In this document: piece after piece, positions 54,301 to 64,000 of the stretch | Numbering within the stretch: the stretch's first letter is position 1 | How the letters are laid out: each line of letters starts with the position of its first letter | Source of the DNA: Hemileia vastatrix | Lineage: Eukaryota; Basidiomycota; Pucciniomycetes; Pucciniales; Zaghouaniaceae | Assembly (NCBI GenBank): GCA_030280995.1 | Contig: JASXTE010000019.1 | Span: 9,101,501-9,165,500, forward strand | Reading direction: 5' to 3' | Length of the DNA: 64,000 nt | Program-made: the position numbers and the translations under genes | Notes under the pieces: generated by a model | Database searches by the model: none | What the model was told of the DNA's origin: nothing | The model's input: only the letters and a program-made list of their open reading frames with translations

Positions 54301-55350
54301 TTAGAAAAATTTGGTGGTACCCACCCCTTGTTTCAATAAAATGCAGGGGAGGGCATTTCCAATTTTTTTTTCAAAATAATCCTCAAGGGAGTCAAATGAG
54401 CTTGTTGAAGTATTACCACATTTTAATAGATGGTTCAAGTTCATTGAAGTTGAGGCTCGACGCTTTAGTTTGGAGCTTGAGCAAGAGGCTTCAGGAAGTT
54501 CATCTAAAGCAGCTTCTAAAGTGGGATTCACATTTCCAGAATTGAGATTATTTAATGGAGATTGAGTTTGAGTAGGAGGAGACTAGAATGAAAGAGAAAT
54601 TCATAGAAGAATTGAAGAAAAAAGAAAAAGTAAACATACATTTAAACTTTGGGCCTCTGAGGATTCAGATCTGCTGCGATATAATTGTTCTGCTTGATAG
54701 TTGGGATCATCTTCAGCTGAACTATGGTTAGAAGGTGGAGGGGATTGATCCTGTTTATGTACAGGTATTTGAGGAGGATTAATTGATGGTTCAGATCTAG
54801 AGGGTATATCCTTAGTAGTATCATGTAGAAACCATGGGTTTACATCAACTTGGAAGCCAAAATTATTATCCATTTCCTCATAGAAAGGACACATGACATT
54901 GAGCTTTTCGGAAACAGTAGTAATTCCAATCTCCAAATCATCATCGTCAATACCAAAGCCAGTTTCATTTGCAGCATGATGAGCCTTTTTATATTTTGAT
55001 TGGTAACTCTTAAATATCTCCTTCATTTGTTTAGGATTTATATCTATTCTCCCCCTTGTTTTCATCCTTACTTCATTGGCCATCAATAAGTAGCCATTAA
55101 CCTTTGAAGAAGGTGGACGTCCAATACGAGTGGACTTTTCACATCCAAGACATGCTTAAAAATTTTATTTTATTTTAAGGAAGTTGATTATGATGAGATA
55201 ATCAATCTTTTTAAGCTGACCTGAACCTGACTTTGTTTTTTCAGGTGTAGGGCTTGCTTTACGAGGAGACTTTTGTGACAAAGTAGATTTTTGAGTTACA
55301 TTTTGAGATTTGGAATGTCTGGGAGGCAGTATGAAACTGGCACATAACAA
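54301..55350 (-). pseudogene. H2 Myb/SANT-like accessory gene
   Basis: Second gene of Harbinger elements, thought to bind DNA and bring transposase to the ends. Reading leftwards: a Ser/Lys-rich first exon (PPRHSKSQNVTQKS; the ATG of the H1 copy has become CTG near 55327), an intron of about 70 nt, and the Myb/SANT-like exon from about 55155 with NGYLLMANEVRMKTRGRIDI and FKSYQSKYKKAHHAANETGF (the helix with Tyr/Lys typical of Myb_DNA-bind_3-like domains). An acidic middle and, after another intron, a Ser-rich exon (ALDELPEASCSSSKLKRRAS) follow. The coiled-coil last exon seen in H1 is missing, removed by a deletion of about 650 bp. Confidence 0.7.
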
Positions 55351-55668
55351 GAAAAAAGATTAAGAGGTAGAAGAAATAAGTAAAAAAGAATGTAAACATG
55401 CCTGGTTAAAATGTTGAAAATGTCAGGAAGGGGTGTGTGCCGAGGATTGATGGGTAGGTAGCAAGGAAGGCCAGTGTGTCACATGTGACAGGGATGTTTT
55501 GTGGCCAACATGTGGTTGTGAAAAAAAACGGGAAAAAAGTGCTGATTTGAGGTCATAACTGACACCCATTTTTGAAATAAGTGACTTTTTTGCAAAATTT
55601 AAGTGCTGATTTGGTTTGAAATCTGCACTTAAGTTAAGTGTGGATTTTCCAGAACTGACACCCCCTAA

Positions 55669-55849
55669 TGTATAATTTTGGGAATTTGAAAAGTAACAAT
55701 TTTTTATGTAGAAAAACACATGTCTTTAACTTCAGATTGACCACTTACCTCACTCTCATCTTCAAATTCAACTTCTTTTCAATCATCATCTAAAACATTG
55801 ATGAAAAATGAAGAGTATTGAAATAAAAGATATTTAAAAAAAAAATCAC
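55669..55849. other. H1 sequence between the H2 insertion and the oxygenase gene
   Basis: Begins with the second half of the tandem unit (TGTATAATTTTGGG). Likely holds the promoter or first exon of the oxygenase gene; no clear TATA box. Confidence 0.45.
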
Positions 55850-56886
55850 TTGGATCAAATATTTGGCCATATTTCAAAAATCAAGTACTATAAAACTATA
55901 GTTGAAAAAAAAAACAATTTTCCAAAAATGTTACCTGAAAATATACATTATTTAACTGAAACTGGAGGTGATGAAGTTAAAGCTGTTATTAATAATACTT
56001 TCAAACCTCAAAAAATTTATGAAAACCATTCTTTTAATGGTTTAAAAGATGATTCATTTAATCAATTCTGCAATCTCATCATAACACTCTATCAAATGGC
56101 TTTGGTTTGTTAACCTTTAAGGATTAACAATTTATTGGGTGGTATTATGATTGGTATTGGATGGAGACCTGGATTTGATAAAGGTTTTTCTCTTGGTATG
56201 TTTAAAAAAATTTCTGGATTTTTTAATATCATATTACTGACTTTAATTATATAGGCATATATTTTTTACTCAGATCTTTATCTAAAGCTGAATTAGATAA
56301 TGATTTTTGAAAATGGAATAAATTTCCTTCCTTCAACTCTTTTCTTGCTCTTTGACTTTAACAAATCTTCAATAAAGCTTTTGAAAAAAATCATGAACTT
56401 TCTATGAGACTTGGAATACAAAATTGGTGCGACTCTGAATGGGAAGATATTAGCAGTGATTATCTAATTTTTTTAAATGTTATAATCACTCATTCTGGAT
56501 TTCATAACCAAATTCACACCAACTCAAATGATGCCAATTACTTTACTTATTGAATTTCCTCATATATTAATCCTATTACTGGACAGCCTATTCCATCACC
56601 TGCTAAAATTAAAGGACATGGATTATATTTCCTGGATCATAGATGTATAATTGATTTTGGATTAGGAAATGGAATCATTGAAAAAGTTTGGAATTCTTCT
56701 TACAATAATCACCAAAAAACAAAGGCTCCTCCAGGATTGGAATCTTATCAAGACTTCACACATTTTGGTTGCTCTTTCCAGATCAGTCAAAAGTTAATCC
56801 AACAAATAAGCAAGTTAAAAAAAGAAGGAAAAGGTAATAAATTTAAAAACTCTTTAGGTAGATCTAAAAAGTATGGAGATTTGTAG
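55850..56886 (+). pseudogene. H1 TET/JBP-like 2OG-Fe(II) oxygenase
   Basis: Members of the TET/JBP superfamily oxidise 5-methylcytosine or thymine in DNA using iron and 2-oxoglutarate. Exon 1 (55850-56195) contains GGIMIGIGWRPGFDKG; a 59-nt intron follows (56196-56254, GTATGT, branch ACTGAC, acceptor ATATAG); exon 2 runs to the TAG at 56884. Exon 2 has NKAFEKNHELSMRLGIQNW, then the iron site region FHNQIHTNSNDANYF, where the usual H-x-D reads H-x-N, then DHRCIIDFGLG and the distal His in THFGCSFQIS. The whole layout matches the Tet-like domain expanded in rust and other basidiomycete genomes. Stops (mostly TGA where Trp would fit) break it in at least four places. The loss of the Asp ligand may be secondary. 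It lies between transposase and Myb-like gene, on the transposase strand. Confidence 0.7.
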
Positions 56887-57687
56887 AGTCACCAAATATT
56901 TAATATTCTTCCATAAATTTTTATTAAATAAATCTGATATGTCACTTTACTAAATTAAAGTAATGAGCCAATGACCTTGGGTTGTATTAAAGGTAATCAT
57001 AACAACATTAATTTGTTTCATGGGGTTCCTCTAGCCTATACCTGTGGAAAGTCCCAAACTTTTGTTCCTCGATTTGATCTGCATTTTGGCTGGAGGAATT
57101 GTCATTACTTTAATAGTGGATTTGACATATCTTATTTATATATTAATTAATTTATGTAATTATATTAAATTTTGGTGACTTTCACCCTTTACTTCAATAA
57201 AATGCAGGGGAGGATATTGCCAAATTTTTAAATCTGACATGTGAAATTGATGACTTAGAAAAATTTGGCGGTACCCACCTCTTGTTTCAATAAAATTCAA
57301 GGGGAGGTATTGCCAAATTTTCAAAAGAGATATAAAATTTTAATGACTTAGCAGTATTTAGATAAGAAAACTTATTGACTTGAAAGTAAAGATAGAAAAA
57401 TTGTACTATATTTCCAAATTTTCATCACAAAAAAAGTATAAGCAAACTTATTGACTTGAATGTAAAGATAGAAAAATTGTATGATATTTTCAAAAATTTG
57501 TCAAAAAAAAAGTACTAAATTCAAGACCTTTTATAAGTCAGAATATAAGAAAATATTACCAAAAAGAAATCAAATAAAATTAATTTAACTAGAAAAATAA
57601 TTTATCAATTGAAAAGGTCAAGCAATTTTTTAATGTCCTCATAAGATTGGCCATTTTTTACACATTCCATACTGAAATCTTTTTTTT
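56887..57687. other. H1 spacer between oxygenase and Myb-like gene
   Basis: Non-coding; contains two copies of an AATAAAATGCAGGGGAGG-like motif near 57200 and 57290 and a repeated AAACTTATTGACTTGAAAGTAAAGATAG-type unit at 57370 and 57445. It is the 3' meeting point of two convergent genes. Confidence 0.5.
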
Positions 57688-59818
57688 TTAACTTTCTTGT
57701 TTTTCCAATTGACAAGTAGCCATTTCTATTTGAAATTGACAGTCATTTACTCTTTCCATCTGCTCTGCCTCAAATTTTTTTTCTTCCAAATCTAAGGCTT
57801 GCTGATCTTTCCTTAGAATATGATCAAACTTCACCTTCTCAAAGTCAAAGGCATTTTTTGCAATAAAGCTTTTTGCTACAAAAAGAGAAACAAAAAAAAT
57901 AAGTTAATGAATAAGATATATAGTAAACAAATCTTACTTATATCTTTTTTTTCAAAATAATCCTCAAGGAGCCAATGGAGCTTGTTGAAGTATTACCATA
58001 TTTTAAAAGATGGTGTGGTCTTCCAACATTGCCAGGGGCCTTTGTTGTGCTGTTTAGTGCTGTTTGTGCATGTCTTAATAGACATTGGTTGAACAATTAG
58101 GTGTTTTCTGGATTTATTCCATGAATATATGGACTGCTGGTATGTGGGTACTACTATTGGATATCCCCGGTGTTTCTCTATATTTCATGTTTTGAGGAAA
58201 TTTTTCATATTCTAAGTTTTAAGGGGTCATTTCCTCATTTTTCATCATAAAGATAGCTGTTTAATTTTGTTTTTCGCGTTTTACGGGATAACCTTAAGTC
58301 TTAGGGTTAAGTGCTTAGTACCATTAGATAGGGCTAATTTGGCTCTACATTTCATGTCTCAAAGTTTTCATAGCTTAATTTTATGTTTTAAGGGTTTTAG
58401 TAGTTGTAGTGAGTTTTTCTAAGTAGATTAGATGTTTTTATTGGTTTTCTGGCTTCAAGGAGGCTGGGCCATTTCAGGAAGCACCTCCGATGTCAGGCGG
58501 CCGCCCGCCTCTGTTTTAGAAGGTTGAGGAGCGCTTCTGGAGGGGTTTTATTCGATTTGGCTGGTACAGGTGCCAAATGTGGTCTGTGAACTGGCTGTAT
58601 GATGCGTGTGTGGGAAGATTTTTAAGGGAATCATCTTATCTCTTTATCTCATTGTCTCTCTGTTCCTCACTGTCTCATTGGCTTGTGTTTTGTTGGAATA
58701 TATTACTGTTCATTTCAACTCTTTCTGGTAGTCTATCTGGGACTATTATCTTCACTTTTAAAGGGGTCAAGAGTGTTTAATTAGAGGGTCTAGCAAACAG
58801 ATCTCCAATTTTCTGCAACAGGTAAATCTCACTTGTTTTTCTAAAGGGACAGGGGTTATTCTTTCTGGTTTTACTCCAACTCCCTTGGTCAAGGCCTATA
58901 GCTAGTACTATAGGATAGTCTACAACGGTTCAAGTTCATTGAAGTTGAGGGTTGTCTCTTTAGTTTGGAGTTTGAACAAGAGGCTTCAGGAAGTTCATCT
59001 AAAGCAGCTTCTAAAGTGGGATTCACGTTTCCAGAATTGAGATTATTTAATGGAGTTTGAGTTTGAGTAGGAATAGACTAGAAAGAAAGAGAAATTTAGA
59101 GAAGAATTGAAGAAAAAAGAAAAAGTAAACATACATTTAAACTTTGGGGCTCTGAGGATTCAGATCTGCTGAAATATAATTGTTCTGCTTGATAATTGGG
59201 ATCATCTTCAGCTGAACTATGGTTAGAAGGTGGAGGGGATTGATCTCCTTCAAGTAAAGGTGTGTTGGGAGGATTATAGGAGGGTTTGGATCCAGAGGGT
59301 ATATCCTTAGTAGTATCGTGTAGAAACCAAGGGTTTACATCAACTTGGGAGCCAAAAAGATTATCCATTTCCTCATAGAAAGGACACATGACATTGAGCT
59401 TTTTGGAAAAAGTAGTAATTCCAATCTCCAAATCATTGTCGTCAATACCAAAGCCAGTTTCATCTGCAGCATGATGAGCCTTTTTATATTTTGATTGATA
59501 ACTCTTAAATCTCTCCTTCATTTGTTTAGGATTAACATTGATTCTCCCCCTTGTTTTCTTCCTTACTTCATTGGCCATCAATAAGTAGCCATTAACCTTT
59601 GAAGAAGGTGAAAGTCCAATACAAGTGGAATTTTCACATCCAAAACATGCATCATAATTTGATTTTATTTTAAGGAAGTTAATTATGATGAGATAATCAT
59701 CCTTTTTTAGCTGACCTGACTTTGATTTTTAAGGTGTGGGGCTTTCTTTACAAGGATAATTTTGTGACAAAGCAGATTTTTGAGTTACCATTTGAGATTT
59801 GGAATGTCTGGGAGGCAT
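57688..59818 (-). pseudogene. H1 Myb/SANT-like accessory gene, split by a solo LTR
   Basis: It starts MPPRHSKSQMVTQKSALSQ (ATG at 59818), with a TAA near the end of exon 1. The Myb/SANT-like exon (59640-59096) is uninterrupted and carries NEVRKKTRGRINVNPKQMKE and the FKSYQSKYKKAHHAADETGF helix. A further Ser-rich exon is cut by the L2 LTR (58014-58924) and resumes at 58013. A 62-nt intron (57937 to 57876) leads to the last exon, a coiled coil rich in Glu, Lys and Gln (LRKDQQALDLEEKKFEAEQM), ending at 57688. Such proteins pair with Harbinger transposase for nuclear import and end recognition. Compared with H2 this copy shows the full 3' end. Confidence 0.72.
58014..58924 (+). repeat. Solo LTR, family L2, copy C
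   Basis: TGTGGTCTTCC to GTCTACA, reverse-complement match to 27000-28080 and 31218-33464. Flanked by ATGG and ACGG. The paralogous site in H2 (about 54430, AGATGGTTCAAG) is empty, which fixes both ends and shows a 4-bp duplication with one change. Confidence 0.88.
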
Positions 59819-60109
59819 TATAAAACTGGTACATAACAAGAAAAGAGATCAAGAGGTAGAAGAAATAAGTAAAAAAGAATGTAAACATGCCTGGTCAAAA
59901 TGTTGTAATAAAACGTTGAAAATGTTAGGAAGGGGTGTGTGCCAAGGATTGATGGGTAGGGAGCAAGGAAGGTCAGTGTGTCACATGTGACAGGGATGTT
60001 GTGACCAACATGTGGTTGTGAAAAAAAACGGGAAGAAATTGCTGATTTGAGGCCATAACTGACACCCTTTTTTGAAATAAGTGACTTTTTTGCAAAATTT
60101 AATTGCTGA

Positions 60110-60144
60110 TTTGTAAGTGCGTATTTTTCAGAACTGACACCCCC
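60110..60144. repeat. Right terminal repeat of H1
   Basis: AAGTGCG, then TTCAGAACTGACACCCCC: inverse of the left end at 36831. A shortened internal echo (AACTGACACCC) occurs at 60056-60067. Confidence 0.8.
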
Positions 60145-60157
60145 TATTGTTTTCCTT

Positions 60158-60720
60158 ATGAAAATTACAAATATTCTTAGAGCCATGGATCCTAAAATGG
60201 ATTATGATATTTGGAGAGATAAAATTCTCTGAGAGATTTGATTGTGGCAAGGACTGAGCATGTGAGAGAGAATTCTTCCTTTATTAATATCTGTAATGAA
60301 GTCCCACTAAATCATAGATATGAACCAAGGAATTATCCTGTTAAATCTTATCATGACCATCAAAAGCTTTCCACAAAACTTTCAGACAAAACTGGTAGAC
60401 CCTCTGTCCCAGTTGCTCCAAATAAGGATGCAACTAATACTTGCTTTAAATGTAACAAACCATGGAAAAAAGGACATATTTTTGACAAGAAAATTCATCT
60501 TGTTGAACAAACTGAGGAATATTAAAATACTCAAGCTGATCTTGATGATTCCTCCAGTGACTGTAATAGCAATATCTCTTATGACCATGAGTCTTCTCAG
60601 GAAGTTCTGGTTTTAGAAAAGGATATCCAATATTAAGATAATTGGTCTGATAATTGTGATATTGACTTATCTTCTGTAGAAAATTCTGAAGTAATTAGAG
60701 ATATTACTGACAGTTCCATT
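60158..60720 (+). pseudogene. gag: E4 gag, C-terminal part
   Basis: Beginning MKITNILRAMDPKMDYDIW, then a frame change near 60230 into 60238-60525. A zinc-knuckle-like CFKCNKPWKKGHIFDKK keeps C-x2-C and His, but the last Cys reads Asp. An acidic Ser/Asp-rich tail with stops (60523, 60635) leads to the protease. Confidence 0.65.
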
Positions 60721-61499
60721 TGAATATCACTTTGAGAGCACCAGTTATCATAAATGGTAAAAATTTTGGGGTTATTCTTGACTCTGGTGCTTGAAGAAGT
60801 GTAGTGTCTGAAAAAGCACTTGCTTCTGTAGATAAGTATTATCAATGCAAATTATTACCTATAACATCTGAAAAAGGGAAAGTTTATGGTTCTGTTTTAT
60901 GTCCCATTGGCAAATACAAAACCACTGTGTTCTTTAAATATAATGGTGGTTTTGTCAGAGCTATTTGTGAATTTATTGTGATGAAAAATGACAATTTAAG
61001 CAATTGGTTTATCATGGGAAATGACATTTTAACCATGTTTGGCATTAAGTTTGATCCTGCAAACAATTGTTTTACTTTGGGAATGAATGGGAAAAGAAAT
61101 TTTAAAATTTCTTCTTCTAAAAAGCATTCTGTACCTTTATTAAAATCTTGTCATTCTTTGATCCAATTTAAAGGTAGAAAAACAGAGGAAATGAATGTAT
61201 TATTGTCTGAAATTGAAACAGCTTCAATTGGTGATCAATTAACTGATGACCAAAAAGATTCAATAGTAGCCTTAATTACATCTTTCCCAATGGCTTTTGC
61301 TCATGGTTCCCATGTGTTGGGCTTGGTTAAAGATGAAAAGAAAATTTCTCTATCCTGCAATTTGGATGAAATACCTCCTAGCCTAAATAAAAAACCTTAC
61401 CCTGCTTCTCCCACAATAAGAAAAAATATAGAAGATAATATCTCAACTTTATTAAGTATGAATATTATTGAAAAAGTAGATGTTACACCCAAATATTGA
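60721..61499 (+). pseudogene. pol: E4 protease and N-terminal RT
   Basis: Protease motif GVILDSGA at about 60768, followed by a TGA at 60792 (GA-stop-RSVV). The open frame 60804-61499 then carries the rest of the protease (NWFIMGNDILTMFGIKFDP) and the RT entry region (PPSLNKKPYPASPTIRKNI, then MNIIEKV). The spacing between the protease and RT is normal. Confidence 0.85.
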
Positions 61500-62640
61500 G
61501 TCATCTCTCCAGTTTTAATCTCTTATGAAAAAGATAAAGCTAGACTTTGTGGAGATTATAGAGCATTAAATGTTTATTCTGTGGATGATATTTACCCATT
61601 ACCCAGAATTAGCTCTATACATGCTACCTTACAAGGTGCAAAATTTATAAGCTGTATAGATGGTAATAAGGGTTATGATCAAATACCTGTTGAACATTAT
61701 TCCCAAAATTTTTTGCTAATTGCAACCCATATGGGAATTTAGAAATATTTTAGGATGCCTTTTGGCCCTAAAAATGCCACTTCAGTATTACAAAAATTAA
61801 TGGATAACACATTTCATCAGGAAATAATTGAAGGTTGGTTAATGGTTTATATTGATGACATAATAGTTTTTTCTAAAACTTTTGATGAACATATCCAACA
61901 CTTAAATAGAGTCTTCCAGAGAATGGATGAAATTAACATATTTTATCCTTAAAAAAGTGTAAATTTGGGTTTCAATCCTTGAAATTCCTGGGTCATGTTG
62001 TATCTGGATTACAGATCTGTGTGGACCAAAGAAAAGTTTCTGCTTTCCAAAATGTGTCAGCACCAACTTCTGTAAAAGAAATACAGAGTTTTTTGGGAAT
62101 GTGTGGCTACTATAGAAAATATATAAAAAATTATCAATTCATAGCTTTACCACTTACCAAGCTAACAAGAAAAGATGTGGCTTATATATGGAATGAGGAT
62201 AGTCAAAGAGCTTTTGATACATTAAAAAGATGTTTAATGTCAGCTTCAATCCTTACCCTTCCAGATTTTAATAAGCCTTTTGCTCTTTATACAGATGCAA
62301 GTTTTATTGGACTTGGAGCTGCTCTTCATCAAAAACAAATTATTAATGAATAAGTTTCAGAAGTAGTAATTTTTTATATTTAAAAAACCTTAAGAAAAAG
62401 TGAATTTAAGTATGGTGCCACTCAATTAGAGTGCTTAGCAGTTGTCTGGGCTTTAGAAAAGCTTCATTATTATTTAGATGATCAAAAGTTTGAATTAGTT
62501 ACTGATTGCAGTTCTGTAAAATCCCTCTTAAACTTGAAGACACCAAATAGACATATGTTTAGATGGAAACTAGCTGTTCAAGAATACAGAGGTAGAAAAA
62601 CTATTATTCACAGGGCTGGAAATTTTCATTCAAATATTGA
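61500..62640 (+). pseudogene. pol: E4 reverse transcriptase and RNase H
   Basis: After a TGA (61497) the fingers read YEKDKARLCGDYRALN, then ISCIDGNKGYDQIPV, and MPFGPKNATSVLQ (61755). The polymerase motif is an intact YIDD (about 61849). The thumb FLGMCGYYRKYIKNY and the RNase H block FALYTDASFIGLGAALHQ (62280) are clear. Stops at about 61740, 61950 and 62351. The RNase H Glu region (YGATQLECLAVVWALEK) and the last Asp (LVTDCSSVKSLL) are present. Confidence 0.9.
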
Positions 62641-64000
62641 TATGTTGTATAGATTAACTCTTCAAATTGATGTATCCAATCCAGCCTATGTACCTGAGGA
62701 TGATACAGTACATATACATGGTATATACATTGTTGATATGGAAGAGGAACTGTTAAAACTAATTCTGGACTCATATGATCAAGATTCTGATTTAAATAGA
62801 TTGGTTACAATCTTGAATTATCCAAAGAATGCTTCTATTCAAGCATTGATAAAAACTATTCCTCCAAAGAACCAGAGTGCTTTGAGTAAAGGAAAGATTT
62901 CCATTGAAGATGGTTATATTTACTACAGGAGAAAACTGACCAATGTCATTGTTATTCCTCCTTCCATGAAAGAAACCATCTTAAAACTTTTTCATGATGA
63001 CATATTAGTAGGACATTTTGATCTTGAGAAAACAATTATCAGAATTAAAAACACTGCTTGGTGGGCTAATATGCCTGAAGACACTAAATTATATGTTGAA
63101 TCTTGTGATTCTTGTCAAAAATCTAAAAGATTGACAGGTAAAAGAGCAGGATTTTTACAACATATTGAAGCACCTGATGCTCCTTTGAAAATCATTAACA
63201 TTGAATTTGTCACTGGTCTTCTTTTAGCAGGTAAAGACAGTTATAACTCTTGTTGGGTAATAGTGGATAGATTCACCAAAATGTGAAAATTTAGTCCCAC
63301 CCACAAAGATGTATCCACAAAATAATTAGCTTTCTTATGGTGGTCTTACATGTTTAATATTGTTTGGTTTCCAAAAGACATTATCTCTGATAGAGATCCA
63401 AAATTTACATCTGAGTTTTGGACTTCTTTGATGGATATTTGTGGCTGTGAGTTATAATTGTCTACAGCTCACCATCCTCAGACTGATGGTCTAGCTGAAA
63501 GAATGATTCAAACTCTGGAAGATATGATTAGAAGGTATTTTGCCTTTGGTTTAGAATATAAAGATAATGACAGATTTACTCATGACTGGTTCACTCTATT
63601 GCCTGGTCTTGAATTTGCATATTATAGCACTGTTCATTCTGTCACTGAGAAAAAGCCTTTTGAGCTTTGGTTAGGTTATGTCCCAAACACTCCTGCTAAA
63701 ATTCTCAATAATAAATTACCTAAGTTGGAATTACATCCCAGTGTAAAATCTTTTATGAAAATGCAACAGCTATGCAGAAAACATGCTCAAAGCTGTATTG
63801 ATAAAACATTTGAATATGAAAAGAAAAGATGGAATAAATCCCATGAAGAATACACATTTAACAAGGGTGATGAAGTGTTGATATCTACTATCCATTTCAA
63901 TATAAAAGGAAACAAAAAATTAAAATATCCTTTTGTGGGACCCTTTGTTGTTAAAAGAATGCTTGGAGAAAATGCAGTAGAAGTTCTATTGTATTCTCCA
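62641..64000 (+). pseudogene. pol: E4 integrase, running off the window
   Basis: The zinc domain shows His in LFHDDILVGHF and Cys in CDSCQKSK (63100). In the core the first acid reads NIEFVTGL (Glu in place of the usual Asp), the second is present in ISDRDPKFTSEFW (63385), and the Glu lies in HHPQTDGLAERMIQ (63470). TGA at 63284 and TAA codons at 63321 and 63454 break the frame. The C-terminal domain (KGDEVLISTIHFNIKGNKKL and GPFVVKRMLG) continues to the edge. Confidence 0.88.

Larger units (their letters stand above)
48303..55665 (+). mobile_element. Harbinger-like element H2 carrying foreign gene fragments
   Basis: Ends TAGGGGGTGTCAGTTCTGG (48303) and inverted GGGGGTGTCAGTTCTGGAAA (to 55665), with TAA on both sides (48300-48302 and 55666-55668). 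The first 290 bp match the left end of H1 up to the start codon ATGCCTTCC. The right part (from about 53776) matches H1 from its oxygenase tail to its end. No DDE transposase is seen, so it is non-autonomous. The middle holds unrelated coding fragments. Confidence 0.85.
36831..60144 (+). mobile_element. PIF/Harbinger-like DNA transposon H1 with nested insertions
   Basis: Left end TAGGGGGTGTCAGTTCTGG (36831) and right end (inverted) GGGGGTGTCAGTTCTGAAAA (to 60144) are matching terminal repeats. Flanks are TAA on the left and TAT on the right. Genes in order: DDE transposase (+), TET/JBP-like oxygenase (+), Myb/SANT-like protein (-). Subtracting E3, H2 and the solo LTR leaves about 6.6 kb. That both ends belong to one element is inferred from gene order and from the adjoining sequences being contiguous once the insertions are removed. 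Confidence 0.72.
60158..64000 (+). mobile_element. Third Gypsy lineage, E4, truncated by the window edge
   Basis: Gag tail, protease, RT, RNase H and integrase follow in order. Its sequence is clearly different from E1 and from E2/E3. No LTR is inside the window; the left end abuts H1, so H1 or a deletion cut the gag N-terminus. Confidence 0.85.

Noticed and set aside
1..64000. rRNA, tRNA, telomeric repeats or an intact host gene
   Set aside because: I looked for tRNA-like cloverleaf boxes, rRNA landmarks and telomere repeats by eye and saw none. All well-supported genes belong to transposons.

Overview
This window looks like repeat-rich nuclear DNA of a filamentous fungus, most likely a basidiomycete of the rust type (Pucciniales). 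The evidence is the composition (AT-rich by eye), spliceosomal introns of 50-100 nt, Gypsy retrotransposons with a chromodomain integrase, Plavaka/CACTA-type and PIF/Harbinger-type DNA transposons, a TET/JBP-like oxygenase gene, and Zn2Cys6-like cysteine clusters. The organism is inferred and no species is proven. I see no intact single-copy host gene, rRNA, tRNA or CRISPR. Almost every gene is carried by a mobile element and most are broken.

Layout. (1) 1-19027: Gypsy element E1 (+ strand; only the last 119 bp of its 5' LTR is inside the window), interrupted at 6860-15284 by a complete chromodomain Gypsy element E2 (- strand, 773-bp LTRs, perfect 5-bp duplication AGGAG). Between pol and the 3' LTR, E1 carries two genes on the opposite strand, and E2 carries one. 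(2) 19028-21105: an array of 18 near-palindromes whose two spacer types occur in both orientations. (3) 21984-36827: decayed minus-strand genes, including two Plavaka-type transposases (P1, P2), broken up by solo LTRs and by a CACTA-like MITE; a second MITE copy lies just upstream of P2. (4) 36831-60144: a PIF/Harbinger-like element H1, about 6.6 kb once insertions are subtracted. It encodes a DDE transposase (+), a TET/JBP-like oxygenase (+) and a Myb/SANT-like protein (-). Inside it lie a complete Gypsy element E3 (38820-47280, same family as E2, duplication TCTCC), a second Harbinger-like element H2 (48303-55665) carrying fragments of other genes, and a solo LTR (58014-58924). (5) 60158-64000: the gag-pol of a third Gypsy lineage, E4, running off the right edge.

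How the genes relate. The Gypsy genes supply gag, protease, reverse transcriptase/RNase H and integrase. The unexpected layer is accessory genes. E1 and E2/E3 belong to different Gypsy families, yet each carries intron-containing antisense genes just inside the 3' LTR that encode small proteins with paired C-x2-C-x6/7-C clusters; two of these genes have a TATA-like box about 80-100 bp upstream of the ATG. H1 combines the usual Harbinger pair (transposase and Myb-like protein) with a TET/JBP-like oxygenase, and H2 keeps the oxygenase tail and the Myb-like gene. The two LTRs of E2 differ almost only at CpG sites, a cytosine-methylation footprint that makes a 5-methylcytosine oxidase on a transposon especially interesting.
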